Part shown: positions 1-8,165 of the stretch, piece by piece
How positions within the stretch are numbered: position 1 is the first letter of the stretch
Layout: each line of letters begins with the position of its first letter
Assembly: GCF_003268395.1 (NCBI RefSeq)
Contig: NZ_LQXQ01000041.1
Span: 1-36,383, forward strand
DNA from: Acinetobacter sp. CFCC 10889
GTDB lineage: Bacteria; Pseudomonadota; Gammaproteobacteria; Pseudomonadales; Moraxellaceae
Length of the DNA: 36,383 bases
Direction: 5' to 3'
Translations under genes and position numbers: made by a program
Notes under the pieces: model-generated
Told to the model about the DNA's origin: nothing
Databases searched by the model: none
The model's input: only the letters and a program-made list of their open reading frames with translations

Positions 1-45
1 GATAAAATAATCAGCACACTTTAACTTTCCAATGGTGAAAATGAC

Positions 46-2922
46 ATGGATGTACTCATTTATAATGAGCTTGAAACGGAAAAAATATCAGGCTTTGGAA
101 AGCTCGTTGATTATTTAAAACAGAATGATTTTAAATCGGCAGAAGTGAAAAAAATTCAGCCGAATTTATATCGTGCCAAATTAAATCGTAGTGATCGTAT
201 TTTATTTTCAATTTATCAATATCAAGATAAAAACTATATTTTAATTTTAGAATATTTAAAAAAACATGATTATCAAGGTTCACGCTTTTTAAATGCAGAT
301 ATTGAAATCAACGAAGATTTAATTCCTGTGATTGAATCCGTAGATGAGATTCAAACTGAAGAGAAAATGGTTTATATCAATAGCAATAATCCACAATTTG
401 TCTATTTAAATAAATTCATTTCATTTGATGATGTGCAGCAGTATATTTATCAACAATATCCACCTTTGGTGATTATTGGCTCGGCAGGTAGTGGTAAGAC
501 TGCGATTTTATTGGAAAAAATCAAGCAGCTTGAAGGGCAGATTCTGTATGTGACTTTATCTTCATTCTTGGTGAAAAACTCACGAGAATTATATTATTCA
601 GAGCATTATTATAATGAAAATCAGTTGGTTGATTTTTATTCCTACCAAGATTTTATCGAAAGTATTGCTGTACCATCGCAGAATATTGCCGATATTGATT
701 ATTTTATGTCATGGTATAAGACAAACTATAAACATAAATTTAGTGCACACAGTATTTATGAAGAATTTAAAGGTGTACTGACAGGCGCAATGACCGATCA
801 AGCTTATTTATCTGAACAAGATTATTTGGCTTTGGGCGTGAAGCAGTCGATTTTCCATGTTGATGAACGTGCAGACGTTTATGCGATTTTTAAACATTAT
901 TTACATGATTTAGAAAAACACAATTTAGCCGATTTAAATATCCTCAGTTATGCTTATTTAAGCAAAGTTAAACCAAGTTATGATTTTGTGGTCATTGATG
1001 AAGTTCAGGATATTACTGCAATTCAGTTGTATTTAATTTTAAATAGTCTGAGTCAAAAAGGGCTATTTTTAATGTGTGGTGATGCCAATCAGATCGTGCA
1101 TCCCAACTTTTTCTCATGGGCGAAAGTCAAAAGTCTGTTTCATCGTCATGAAGAGCTACATCATGGCGCAGAAATCACCCATATATTGCAACACAATTAC
1201 CGTAATGCACAGCGGATTACTGAAATTTCCAATCGGGTCTTGTTATTGAAAAACGCCCGTTTTGGTTCGATTGATAAAGAAAGTCATTATTTGGTACAGA
1301 GTAATGCAGAGATTCAGGGAGGGGTTTATTTCCTGAAAAATCGTCCTGAAATTTTGCATGAACTCGATAAAAAAACTTCAGTATCTACACAGTTTGCTGT
1401 CGTGGTGATGCATGAAGAGCAGAAGAAAATGGCGCAGCGTGTATTTAAAACACCCTTGGTTTTCGCCATCCAAGAAGCCAAAGGCTTGGAATACCAAAAT
1501 ATTATTTTATATAACTTTGTCAGCCAATCTGCGCAACATTTCAGTGAAATTTGCAGTGATATTTCGGTGCAAGATTTACAGCATGATTTTAGTTATGCAC
1601 GTAATAAAGATAAAGCGGATAAATCACTTGAAATTTATAAGTTTTATATCAATGCCTTATATGTGGGTTTAACACGGGCAATGTCCAATATTTATTGGGT
1701 TGAGCAACAAGATCAGCATAAAATTTTCCAACTGCTTGGTATGGATCAAGCTGCGGAAACTTTGGATTTAGCAGATCAACAATCAAGTTTAAAAGAATGG
1801 CAAAAAGAAGCACAAAAGCTTGAATTACAAGGTAAAAAAGAGCAAGCAGAACGTATCCGCCGTGAGATTTTAAAAGAGGAAACGCCGAATTGGGTGGTGT
1901 TAAAAGGCAGTGAGTTAAAGCATTTAGAACATAAAGCCTTGATTGAAAAAGACAAAAAAGCACAATTGGTGTTGTTTGAATATGCTGTGGTCTATCAACA
2001 TCAAGCGTATCTTGTACAGTTAGCAAAAATTGGTTTTAAACCTGCAATCAGTGTGTTTAATGGGCGTTGGCAAGTGCGAGCGCAAAAAGCTGAGCAAGGC
2101 TTATTGTCTAAATATTATATGAATTATCAAGTGAAGCATCCGACTGCTTTGCTGAAGAAAATTGAAAAATTCGGTATTAACCATCGTAATGAATTTAACC
2201 AAACCCCATTGATGGCAGCCGTGTGGGCAGGCAATCATGATTTTTATCAACAACTTTTGCAAGATGGTGCAGATGTTGATCTGCTCGATGGACAAGGCTT
2301 CAATGTCCTGCAAATCGCTTTACAACGGGTCATTACACAGCCGAAATATGCGTCTGATTTGCTTGGATTCGCTGCACATTTACCACAAGACAGTATTGTC
2401 TTACAGATTCATCAGCGTTTATTTAAGCTTGAATCGCATCAAGCTGAATACATGATTTTTCAATTGATGTATGTCATGAGTTTAATCGACGGTTATCAAC
2501 GTTACGCACGTCGGGAAAGAGCATTTGACAGTGCCTTAATCTTGGAATATCTCAGTCTATTGCCTAAATCTTTCTATGAATTAAAACGTCAAAAACGTAC
2601 TTATATCAGTGCTTTATTGTCGAAAAATGAAGTGGATGGTGGTGATAAGTACAATAAATATCTGTTTAAACGAGTGGCACATGGACAGTATTTACTCAAT
2701 CCTGAGTTGGTCATCAAAGTGAATGGTGAATGGCATCCAATTTATCAGAGTATGAATATGCAACGTGTTGATTTTTATATGGATGAATATGATGAAAATG
2801 AACCAACAGACGACTTGTATTGGCAAGCTACGAGAAAGAGAGTCAATCAATTAAATCGAAATCGTTCATCAGCGTTTTTTGATTTAATTGGTCGGGCGTA
2901 TAATGATAATATTGAGCCTTAA
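46..2922 (+). CDS. SF1 (UvrD/Rep-like) helicase with RelE-like N-terminus and ankyrin repeats
   Basis: Predicted ATP-dependent superfamily 1 helicase of 958 residues. Seen in the sequence: Walker A GSAGSGKT at 145-152, Walker B VIDEVQD at 316-322, a motif III-like GDANQIV at 345-351, NYR at 384-386, and a motif VI-like GLTRA near 540. Residues about 15-82 (LYRAKLNRSDRILF, then LILEYLKKHDYQGSRFL) resemble the RelE/ParE-type fold that precedes some UvrD-like helicases; this is an inference from pattern. Residues about 714-765 carry ankyrin-like repeats (NQTPLMAAVWAGNHDFYQQLLQDG). The rest of the C-terminus is unrecognised. The role is unknown; DNA or RNA processing, stress response or defence are all possible. 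A GGTGAAA stretch precedes the ATG. cysG follows after 17 bases, so co-transcription is likely. Confidence 0.85.
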   Translation: MDVLIYNELETEKISGFGKLVDYLKQNDFKSAEVKKIQPNLYRAKLNRSDRILFSIYQYQDKNYILILEYLKKHDYQGSRFLNADIEINEDLIPVIESVDEIQTEEKMVYINSNNPQFVYLNKFISFDDVQQYIYQQYPPLVIIGSAGSGKTAILLEKIKQLEGQILYVTLSSFLVKNSRELYYSEHYYNENQLVDFYSYQDFIESIAVPSQNIADIDYFMSWYKTNYKHKFSAHSIYEEFKGVLTGAMTDQAYLSEQDYLALGVKQSIFHVDERADVYAIFKHYLHDLEKHNLADLNILSYAYLSKVKPSYDFVVIDEVQDITAIQLYLILNSLSQKGLFLMCGDANQIVHPNFFSWAKVKSLFHRHEELHHGAEITHILQHNYRNAQRITEISNRVLLLKNARFGSIDKESHYLVQSNAEIQGGVYFLKNRPEILHELDKKTSVSTQFAVVVMHEEQKKMAQRVFKTPLVFAIQEAKGLEYQNIILYNFVSQSAQHFSEICSDISVQDLQHDFSYARNKDKADKSLEIYKFYINALYVGLTRAMSNIYWVEQQDQHKIFQLLGMDQAAETLDLADQQSSLKEWQKEAQKLELQGKKEQAERIRREILKEETPNWVVLKGSELKHLEHKALIEKDKKAQLVLFEYAVVYQHQAYLVQLAKIGFKPAISVFNGRWQVRAQKAEQGLLSKYYMNYQVKHPTALLKKIEKFGINHRNEFNQTPLMAAVWAGNHDFYQQLLQDGADVDLLDGQGFNVLQIALQRVITQPKYASDLLGFAAHLPQDSIVLQIHQRLFKLESHQAEYMIFQLMYVMSLIDGYQRYARRERAFDSALILEYLSLLPKSFYELKRQKRTYISALLSKNEVDGGDKYNKYLFKRVAHGQYLLNPELVIKVNGEWHPIYQSMNMQRVDFYMDEYDENEPTDDLYWQATRKRVNQLNRNRSSAFFDLIGRAYNDNIEP

Positions 2923-2939
2923 GGCTATAGGGGCAGTAC

Positions 2940-4313
2940 GTGGACATTTTTCCCATCTCATTAAAATTACAACAACAGCCTTGCTTATTGGTCGGTGGTG
3001 GTCATATTGCCTATCGTAAAGCGGTGCTTTTGGCAAAAGCAGGCGCGGTGATTCATGTTGTTGCACCTGAAATTGAACAAGCTTTATTGGATGTGGTACA
3101 TGCAACACAAGGGCAATATCAGCTTGAAAAATTTAATACTGAAATTAGCCTAAGCAGTTATCGTTTGGTGATTGCAGCGACCAATGATAAAGCCGTCAAT
3201 CAGGCGGTATTTGAAGCTTGTGAAAACTTGAATGTTTTAGTGAATAGTGTGGATGATCCACCACATTGTCGCTTTATGGTGCCTGCAATTATCGACCGTT
3301 CGCCTTTGGTGGTTTCAGTTGCGACCAATGGTGCTTCACCTGTATTGGCACGTCAGATTCGTACCCAACTCGAAGCCTCTATCCCGCATGGTATGGGAAA
3401 ACTCGCTGATTTTTCAGGAAAATGGCGCAAAGCTGTCAAAGAGAAAATCAGCAATCCTGATGAACGTCGTATCTTTTGGGAGGACTTGTACGCAAGTCCA
3501 CTGAAAGAGCAGGTGTTTAATGACCATCTTGATGAAGCAGATCGTTTGATTGAACAGGCTTTAACAGCGTGGAAAAAGCCAAAAGGTGAGGTATATTTGG
3601 TCGGAGCGGGTCCGGGTGATCCTGAGCTATTAACCTTAAAAGCTTTGCGTTTAATGCAACAAGCCGATGTGATTATTTATGATCGTTTGGTATCGCCTGC
3701 GATTATGGAACTGTGTCGCCGTGATGCAGAAAAAGTCTATGTGGGCAAAGCGCGATCTAATCATTCAGTACCACAAGACGGCATTAATGCATTATTGGTA
3801 CAATATGCTGCGCAAGGCAAACGTGTTTGTCGCTTAAAAGGCGGTGATCCCTTTATCTTTGGGCGTGGTGGTGAGGAAATTCAGGAATTATTTGATGCAG
3901 GCATTGCCTTTCAAGTGGTTCCGGGGATTACCGCAGCATCAGGTTGTTCTGCTTATGCGGGCATTCCACTGACTCATCGTGATTATGCACAAAGTGTTCG
4001 TTTTCTCACAGGGCATTTAAAAGAAGGCTCGCCTGAGTTGCCATGGCAAGAATTGGTTTATGAAAATCAAACTCTTGTGCTGTATATGGGCTTAGTTGGC
4101 TTAGAGAAAATTTGCGAGAAACTGATCGCACATGGGCAACGTCCAAATATGCCTGTTGCATTGATTTCCAAAGGGACAACACCTGAGCAAAAAGTGGTGG
4201 TTGGTACTTTGGCAGATATTGCATCGAAAGTGGAAGAACATCAAATTCAAGCACCAACTTTAACCATTATTGGTGAAGTGGTGAGTTTACGTGAACAGTT
4301 AAGATGGCGATAA
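2940..4313 (+). CDS. cysG: Siroheme synthase (multifunctional CysG)
   Basis: Makes siroheme, the cofactor of sulfite and nitrite reductases, from uroporphyrinogen III by two SAM-dependent methylations, NAD-dependent oxidation and iron insertion. The 457-residue length equals the full trifunctional enzyme. The N-terminal dehydrogenase/ferrochelatase part shows the nucleotide-binding LLVGGGHIAYRKA near residue 16. The C-terminal methyltransferase begins near residue 217 with VGAGPGDPELLTLKALR and continues with RLKGGDPFIFGRGGEE and VVPGITAASGCSAYAGIPLTHRD. Translation starts at GTG, with GGGG a few bases upstream. It lies 17 bases behind the helicase gene and is followed by a palindromic repeat. 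Confidence 0.96.
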   Translation: MDIFPISLKLQQQPCLLVGGGHIAYRKAVLLAKAGAVIHVVAPEIEQALLDVVHATQGQYQLEKFNTEISLSSYRLVIAATNDKAVNQAVFEACENLNVLVNSVDDPPHCRFMVPAIIDRSPLVVSVATNGASPVLARQIRTQLEASIPHGMGKLADFSGKWRKAVKEKISNPDERRIFWEDLYASPLKEQVFNDHLDEADRLIEQALTAWKKPKGEVYLVGAGPGDPELLTLKALRLMQQADVIIYDRLVSPAIMELCRRDAEKVYVGKARSNHSVPQDGINALLVQYAAQGKRVCRLKGGDPFIFGRGGEEIQELFDAGIAFQVVPGITAASGCSAYAGIPLTHRDYAQSVRFLTGHLKEGSPELPWQELVYENQTLVLYMGLVGLEKICEKLIAHGQRPNMPVALISKGTTPEQKVVVGTLADIASKVEEHQIQAPTLTIIGEVVSLREQLRWR

Positions 4314-4380
4314 AATCTCCCCCAACCCCTCTTTAAAAAGAGGGAGTTTCTCTCTTTGAAAGGGGAAGCTTGGAGGGATT
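4314..4380. repeat. Intergenic palindromic GC-rich repeat
   Basis: A purine/pyrimidine-skewed palindromic stretch between cysG and trmL. The left part (AATCTCCCCCAACCCCTC) is an imperfect inverted copy of the right part (AAAGGGGAAGCTTGGAGGGATT), with an inner CTCTTTAAAAAGAG palindrome. It resembles short dispersed intergenic repeats known from Acinetobacter genomes. No second copy was found in this window, so its dispersed nature is an inference. As RNA it could fold into a cruciform-like hairpin between two same-strand genes. Confidence 0.55.
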
Positions 4381-4400
4381 AAGAGCAGTAGAGAAAATTT

Positions 4401-4883
4401 GTGATACATGTTGTTTTATACGAACCTGAAATTCCTGCAAATACAGGGAATATTATCCGTTTATGTGCCAATACAGGTGCGCAATTACATCTGGTCAAGC
4501 CTTTAGGTTTTGAGTTGGATGATAAAAAGTTGCGCCGTGCAGGATTGGATTATCATGAATGGGCGCACATGAAAGTGTGGGAAAATTTTGCTGAATGTCT
4601 TGCGCATTTAAAAGCACAGGGTATTGATCAAGATGCAATTTATCCGTTAACCACCAAAGGTTTTGAAACACCGCATACCTCAAATTTAAATCGTCCTGTG
4701 GCTTTATTGATGGGACCTGAAACTCGTGGTTTACCTGAAGATGTACGCATGATGTTCCCGCAAGAACATTGGATTCGTTTACCGATGGCACCAAATTCAC
4801 GTAGTTTGAACTTATCCAATGCGACTGCTGTGATTTTGTATGAAGCATGGCGTCAGCAGGGTTTTCAGGAATTAGTTGATTAA
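4401..4883 (+). CDS. trmL: tRNA (cytidine(34)-2'-O)-methyltransferase TrmL
   Basis: SPOUT-class methyltransferase that 2'-O-methylates the wobble nucleotide of certain tRNA-Leu isoacceptors using SAM. The 160 residues match the family size. Visible motifs are the N-terminal VLYEPEIPANTGNIIRLCANTG segment (residues 4-25), MGPETRGLP in the middle, and the C-terminal knot segment LPMAPNSRSLNLSNATAVILYE. The start is GTG at 4401. Its own promoter is probably within or next to the preceding palindromic repeat. The end is followed by a strong 13-bp hairpin shared with the convergent DUF2938 gene. Confidence 0.94.
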   Translation: MIHVVLYEPEIPANTGNIIRLCANTGAQLHLVKPLGFELDDKKLRRAGLDYHEWAHMKVWENFAECLAHLKAQGIDQDAIYPLTTKGFETPHTSNLNRPVALLMGPETRGLPEDVRMMFPQEHWIRLPMAPNSRSLNLSNATAVILYEAWRQQGFQELVD

Positions 4884-4955
4884 ATTAAATAACAAAATAC
4901 TCATGAAAACATAGAGTTATTTGGTTAAGTATTTTTGATTTATCCTCCTGATGAA

Positions 4956-4994
4956 ATATACGATTTAGTTTTTAAGATAAGCTAAGTCGTATAT
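4956..4994. repeat. 13-bp stem hairpin between convergent genes
   Basis: ATATACGATTTAG and CTAAGTCGTATAT form a 13-bp stem (one T-G pair) around a 13-base loop. It lies between the convergent ends of trmL and the DUF2938 gene, where a terminator is expected. No T-run follows on either strand, so it is not a standard intrinsic terminator. It could act as an RNA 3'-end stabiliser. Confidence 0.5.
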
Positions 4995-5021
4995 TGTGGA
5001 AAATAAAATTTAAAATATGCT

Positions 5022-5513
5022 TTAATTATTTAGTAATTGTGCACTCAAGAATAGTCCTATACCAAAAAGCAAATGAACAGTACAGCTTTTTAAACGTGCT
5101 TGCCAAGGGTGTGTTGTTTTAGCAGCAAAAAATCCTATGCCAAAGCAAGGTTGCATGATTAAAAATGGAAAGAGTGTAGTGCTCATTCCAAAAAGTATTG
5201 CATGACATAGATCTGGTTGTTGTAACCATGACATTCCCATGATCAAAATGAATAGAACAGCAAAGAATATTCCAATGAGATAATGTGTCATCCAACCGAT
5301 GAATATTTCCAAATTTTGTAATGGTGCGAGTTGAATATTTTGGTGTCTGAGTTGTCTGGTCTTTATAAAAATTAATAGCCAACGTCCAACGATGGCATAA
5401 TTTAATGATGGAATTTTAAAGTATTTATTTAGTAAAAATGAATAAATATCAATAATTAATGTTGCAATAACACCAATAAAAATGACATCAAAACTTACAA
5501 TGAAAATGTTCAT
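5022..5513 (-). CDS. DUF2938 family membrane protein
   Basis: Inner-membrane protein of 163 residues with about four hydrophobic helices. It opens with FIVSFDVIFIGVIATLIIDI, and GRWLLIFIKTRQLRHQNI lies between helices 1 and 2, as I recall for the DUF2938 family. The molecular function of the family is unknown. It is divergent from a MerR-type regulator, with only 60 bases between the two starts. Its promoter is of MerR-activated type: TTGACT and TACACT separated by 19 bases. This makes it the probable target of that regulator, perhaps a transporter or stress-response membrane protein. Confidence 0.8.
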   Translation of the reverse strand: MNIFIVSFDVIFIGVIATLIIDIYSFLLNKYFKIPSLNYAIVGRWLLIFIKTRQLRHQNIQLAPLQNLEIFIGWMTHYLIGIFFAVLFILIMGMSWLQQPDLCHAILFGMSTTLFPFLIMQPCFGIGFFAAKTTHPWQARLKSCTVHLLFGIGLFLSAQLLNN

Positions 5514-5515
5514 AT

Positions 5516-5552
5516 TTGCACACTGATTTTATATGTTAAAATTAGTGTACAA
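5516..5552. promoter_or_regulatory. 15-bp imperfect inverted repeat in MerR/DUF2938 intergenic region
   Basis: TTGCACACTGATTTT and AAAATTAGTGTACAA are inverted copies (13 of 15 positions pair) separated by ATATGTT. The right arm overlaps the -10 box of the leftward promoter. It may be an additional operator or simply a structured promoter. Confidence 0.4.
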
Positions 5553-5574
5553 ATTCAAGTCAACTTTAAGTCAA
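5544..5574 (-). promoter_or_regulatory. MerR-type promoter (19-bp spacer) for DUF2938 gene
   Basis: On the minus strand TTGACT (5574-5569) and TACACT (5549-5544) are separated by 19 bases. This over-long spacing is the hallmark of promoters activated by MerR-family proteins, which untwist the DNA. The spacer contains the dyad-like AAAGTTGACTT. The -35 box touches the ATG of the divergent MerR gene. A near-identical element stands before tpm at 7981-8011. Confidence 0.6.
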
Positions 5575-5978
5575 TGCAAGAAATTACCATTTCAGAACTC
5601 GCAGCTTTATTTAAAACTCAAAGTTCAACCATTCGTTATTATGAAGAAATCGGTTTAATTCACTCGATTGGGCGCAAGGGTTTACAAAGAGTGTTTTCTA
5701 AAAATGTGATTACAACCATGCAGTTGATTATTTTAGGAAAAAAAGCCAATTTTAGTTTAGATGAATTAAAACAGATGCTTGCTGTAAAAGAAGCACCTAT
5801 TGCAAAAGATGTATTGTTAAAAAAAGCAGGTGATATTGATCAATATATTCAACAATTGGATGTTTTACGCAACGGCTTGCGTCATGTTGCACAGTGTAAT
5901 TTTGAGAATCCCTTAGAATGCCCTAAATTTCAAAAAATCATGAAAATTTATGGAACAAATGATCAAGATTTTAAATGA
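5574..5978 (+). CDS. MerR family transcriptional regulator
   Basis: Short MerR regulator of 134 residues. The N-terminal winged helix-turn-helix is clear: ISELAALFKTQSSTIRYYEEIGLI (residues 6-29) followed by a wing with GLQRVFSKN. A dimerisation helix follows at about 78-107. The C-terminus has Cys108 and Cys116 with seven residues between them and a Pro after the second (CNFENPLECP). The same C-x7-C spacing forms the metal loop of CueR, so metal or thiol sensing is possible but is an inference. It is divergent from the DUF2938 gene and convergent with the DedA gene, 9 bases away. Its probable binding motif overlaps its own start. Confidence 0.88.
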   Translation: MQEITISELAALFKTQSSTIRYYEEIGLIHSIGRKGLQRVFSKNVITTMQLIILGKKANFSLDELKQMLAVKEAPIAKDVLLKKAGDIDQYIQQLDVLRNGLRHVAQCNFENPLECPKFQKIMKIYGTNDQDFK

Positions 5979-5987
5979 GATTTGATG

Positions 5988-6602
5988 CTAAAGTTTATTT
6001 TGAGTATGGCGTTGCTGTTTACGATAAAGTATCCAAATCACAATAATGATCACAATCGCAAGAATAAAATAGCTCACTTGGCTAAATATTTGCTGCATCA
6101 AAGCTTGATTTTCACCAAAGTAAAAACCAACACTGGCTAAAAAAGTTGTCCAAATAATGGTTCCAAGTCCGCTGTACAGCATAAATTTCCAAAAGGGCAT
6201 ACCACTCATACCCGCAGGAATACTAATCAGAGAACGTACAGCAGGAATCATACGACCAAAAAATACGATACGATGCCCATATTTTTCAAACCAATCTAAA
6301 GATTTTTCAACGTCAGTAGATTTGATAAACAGATATTTACCGTAATGATCAACCCATTTAAATAACGTTTTTTTTGAAATTTTACGACCAAGCCAATAGA
6401 GTAGTGCCGCAGCGATCAAAGAACCTAGACTGCCTGCAATAATAACGCCTGTGAGGACCAGTTTTCCTTGTGATGCTGCGAGTCCAGCAGAGGGCATGAT
6501 GATTTCAGAGGGAATAGGTGGAAAGACATTGTCTAAAAACATCAGCAGGGCAATACCGAAATAGCCCAATTGCTCCATGATGGAAATAATCCATTCAGTC
6601 AT
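5988..6602 (-). CDS. DedA family inner-membrane protein
   Basis: DedA/VTT-domain membrane protein of 204 residues. Family members act as lipid or proton-linked transporters; some flip undecaprenyl phosphate or phospholipids and protect against cationic peptides. Visible signatures are FLDNVFPPIPSEIIMPSAG at residues 22-40, including the conserved Glu33, and FGRMIPAVRSLISIPAGMSG at 115-134, with the two functional arginines 117 and 123. A final hydrophobic helix spans about 172-193. No clear ribosome binding site lies before the ATG. It is convergent with the MerR gene. Confidence 0.92.
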   Translation of the reverse strand: MTEWIISIMEQLGYFGIALLMFLDNVFPPIPSEIIMPSAGLAASQGKLVLTGVIIAGSLGSLIAAALLYWLGRKISKKTLFKWVDHYGKYLFIKSTDVEKSLDWFEKYGHRIVFFGRMIPAVRSLISIPAGMSGMPFWKFMLYSGLGTIIWTTFLASVGFYFGENQALMQQIFSQVSYFILAIVIIIVIWILYRKQQRHTQNKL

Positions 6603-6703
6603 TTTTTATGGCATCACTGAGGAAGTGGATAGTTATAGTATTGTGTGTGGTCTACTTCGTAAAGTCATGCTGCGTATATCTTTGTAAGGCATTGTATATC
6701 AAA

Positions 6704-6985
6704 TTATTCTTGATAATGAATAAGCGTGTGAATATAGATTTTACGTAAACAGTAAGTCAATGCGACAGGTAAACTCAGCAAGAGAAAAACATTCATCAAG
6801 GTGGTATTTAAATGATAGCCAATAAATAGAGACAATATTGTCCCAATGAGCATGCCTAAACAGATGATAAATAAATGTGATTCTTGCTCGAGTTTAGTTT
6901 TGATATTTTCAAGCTGAGGAGTTGTTGTAATCTCTGCATAATGATAGTTCATTGTTTCAGATGGAAGATAAGATGTTCTTTGCAT
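6704..6985 (-). CDS. Small two-helix membrane protein, unknown function
   Basis: I do not recognise this 93-residue protein. It has a soluble N-terminal part with a short amphipathic stretch (residues about 22-36) and two membrane helices at about 37-57 and 62-81, ending in a positively charged tail. The start at 6985 is chosen because AAGGAAAT lies 7 bases upstream; a longer reading to 7114 would have no ribosome binding site and an unlikely lysine-rich leader. It lies alone between the DedA gene and tpm. Confidence 0.6.
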   Translation of the reverse strand: MQRTSYLPSETMNYHYAEITTTPQLENIKTKLEQESHLFIICLGMLIGTILSLFIGYHLNTTLMNVFLLLSLPVALTYCLRKIYIHTLIHYQE

Positions 6986-7289
6986 AATATTAATTTCCTT
7001 ATAATAATTTTTTAAAGCAATAATAAAAGCTTTAAAATTCAACGATTGAATTACTCTGATATTAGCAAGTAAATCTGTAAGCTTCTTTTTGAAAATGCCT
7101 ATTTTATGTATCAATACTTTATGTTTTTTATAAATGGTGTAATTTAAATGTAAAAAACCACCTGAAATAGATGGTATTTTACAAATGAGATATAAAGCAT
7201 ATATTTTAATTGCTTTAGTTTTTTAAATATTAAGATAAAAAAGCATGATTTAAATTTATTGATATATTTCAAATCATTATAACTAAAAA
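6986..7289. other. AT-rich gene-free stretch downstream of tpm
   Basis: About 300 AT-rich bases between tpm and the small membrane protein gene. It must hold the promoter of the small gene. A weak imperfect hairpin (ACCACCTGAAATAGATGGT) lies around 7157-7175. I see no RNA gene or convincing coding sequence here. Confidence 0.4.
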
Positions 7290-7940
7290 TTAAGCGTGTA
7301 TTAACCAGACTTTTTCCCATATTTCACTGTTATTGTGAATACGTTGATTGAGTGAATCATGATAAAGTTGTTGTGCTTTTAATAGTTTTTTATGTGGAAG
7401 TATGCTGTATAAATCTTTAATTTCCTCATCTGAGATAGAAAATGGTGGTCCTTCTAGGTCTTGTTGAGGATATTGAAAATGAATCAATAATTGAGCTGCT
7501 TGATGGGTGATTGAAAGTAGATGTTGTACATACATTTTGCGCATGTTCGGTGGTAAAGCAACTAAGGCTGCTCGATCATAAACTGCATCAACTTGAGGAA
7601 GTAAAGCATCCGTTAAATCAAAAATATTTCCAACATAAATATCTAAGTTTTCGGCATGATAATGCTTAAATTGTTTAGTATGTATCACTTGATGAGGAAG
7701 GTTTAATTCAGCAAATAATTGTTGAATGGCGATTTCACTCAGTTCGACACCTGAAACTCGAAAACCTTGCTGTATAAGCCAATGAATATCTAATGTTTTA
7801 CCGCATAGGGGGACAAAAATATGTGCATTTTTGTTGAGTGCTAAAGCAGAGAGGTATTGTTCAAGAAATGGATTCACTAGAGTTTGATGAAAACCGATTT
7901 GATTATTTTCCCAGCGTTCATGCCAAAATTGTTCTTGCAT
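7290..7940 (-). CDS. tpm: Thiopurine S-methyltransferase
   Basis: SAM-dependent methyltransferase of the TPMT family, 216 residues, full length. The N-terminus has the family signature FWHERWENNQIGFHQ. The SAM site shows FVPLCGKTLDIHWLIQQGF (42-60) and GVELSEIA (64-71). Further hallmarks are IYVGNIFDL and VYDRAALVALPPNMR. Bacterial members methylate thiopurines and have been linked to tellurite and selenium detoxification; the true substrate here is unknown. It is preceded by a MerR-type promoter whose sequence matches the one next to the MerR gene at 5574, so it is probably controlled by that regulator. Confidence 0.94.
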   Translation of the reverse strand: MQEQFWHERWENNQIGFHQTLVNPFLEQYLSALALNKNAHIFVPLCGKTLDIHWLIQQGFRVSGVELSEIAIQQLFAELNLPHQVIHTKQFKHYHAENLDIYVGNIFDLTDALLPQVDAVYDRAALVALPPNMRKMYVQHLLSITHQAAQLLIHFQYPQQDLEGPPFSISDEEIKDLYSILPHKKLLKAQQLYHDSLNQRIHNNSEIWEKVWLIHA

Positions 7941-7980
7941 GATGTCCTCACTTTTTGATCTGTTGACTACGAATCACAGG

Positions 7981-8011
7981 AGTATAAAAGTTAAAGTTAA
8001 CTTTAAGTCAA
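7981..8011 (-). promoter_or_regulatory. MerR-type promoter (19-bp spacer) for tpm
   Basis: On the minus strand TTGACT (8011-8006) and TATACT (7986-7981) are separated by 19 bases containing the perfect dyad TTAAAGTTAACTTTAA. The 22-base segment 7991-8012 matches 5554-5575 at 19 positions. No MerR gene is adjacent to tpm; the nearest is 2.0-2.4 kb away at 5574. Confidence 0.6.
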
Positions 8012-8118
8012 GCGGTTTTATATGAAAGGCACTGATGTGAAAACATACTTTCAGCTTTATGCTGAAAAACTTGGCAAATAAATAAAATATTAAAAGAAAA
8101 ATACAGAAAAATAATTCT

Positions 8119-8149
8119 TTAAATTGCCATAAAATAATATGGCAATTTA
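8119..8149 (-). terminator. Hairpin terminator after trhO
   Basis: AAATTGCCATA and TATGGCAATTT pair into an 11-bp stem just past the trhO stop. The T-rich tract after it on the minus strand is interrupted, so termination may be moderate. Confidence 0.55.
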
Positions 8150-8165
8150 AATTTATAAAAAAAGC

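Noticed and set aside
1649..2026. 125-codon minus-strand frame inside the helicase gene
   Set aside because: It lies wholly inside a well-supported coding region and reads as low-complexity antisense sequence.
8049..8067. Small hairpin TTTCAGC-TTTAT-GCTGAAA upstream of tpm
   Set aside because: It is short, lies upstream of the tpm promoter and has no T-run, so no function can be supported.
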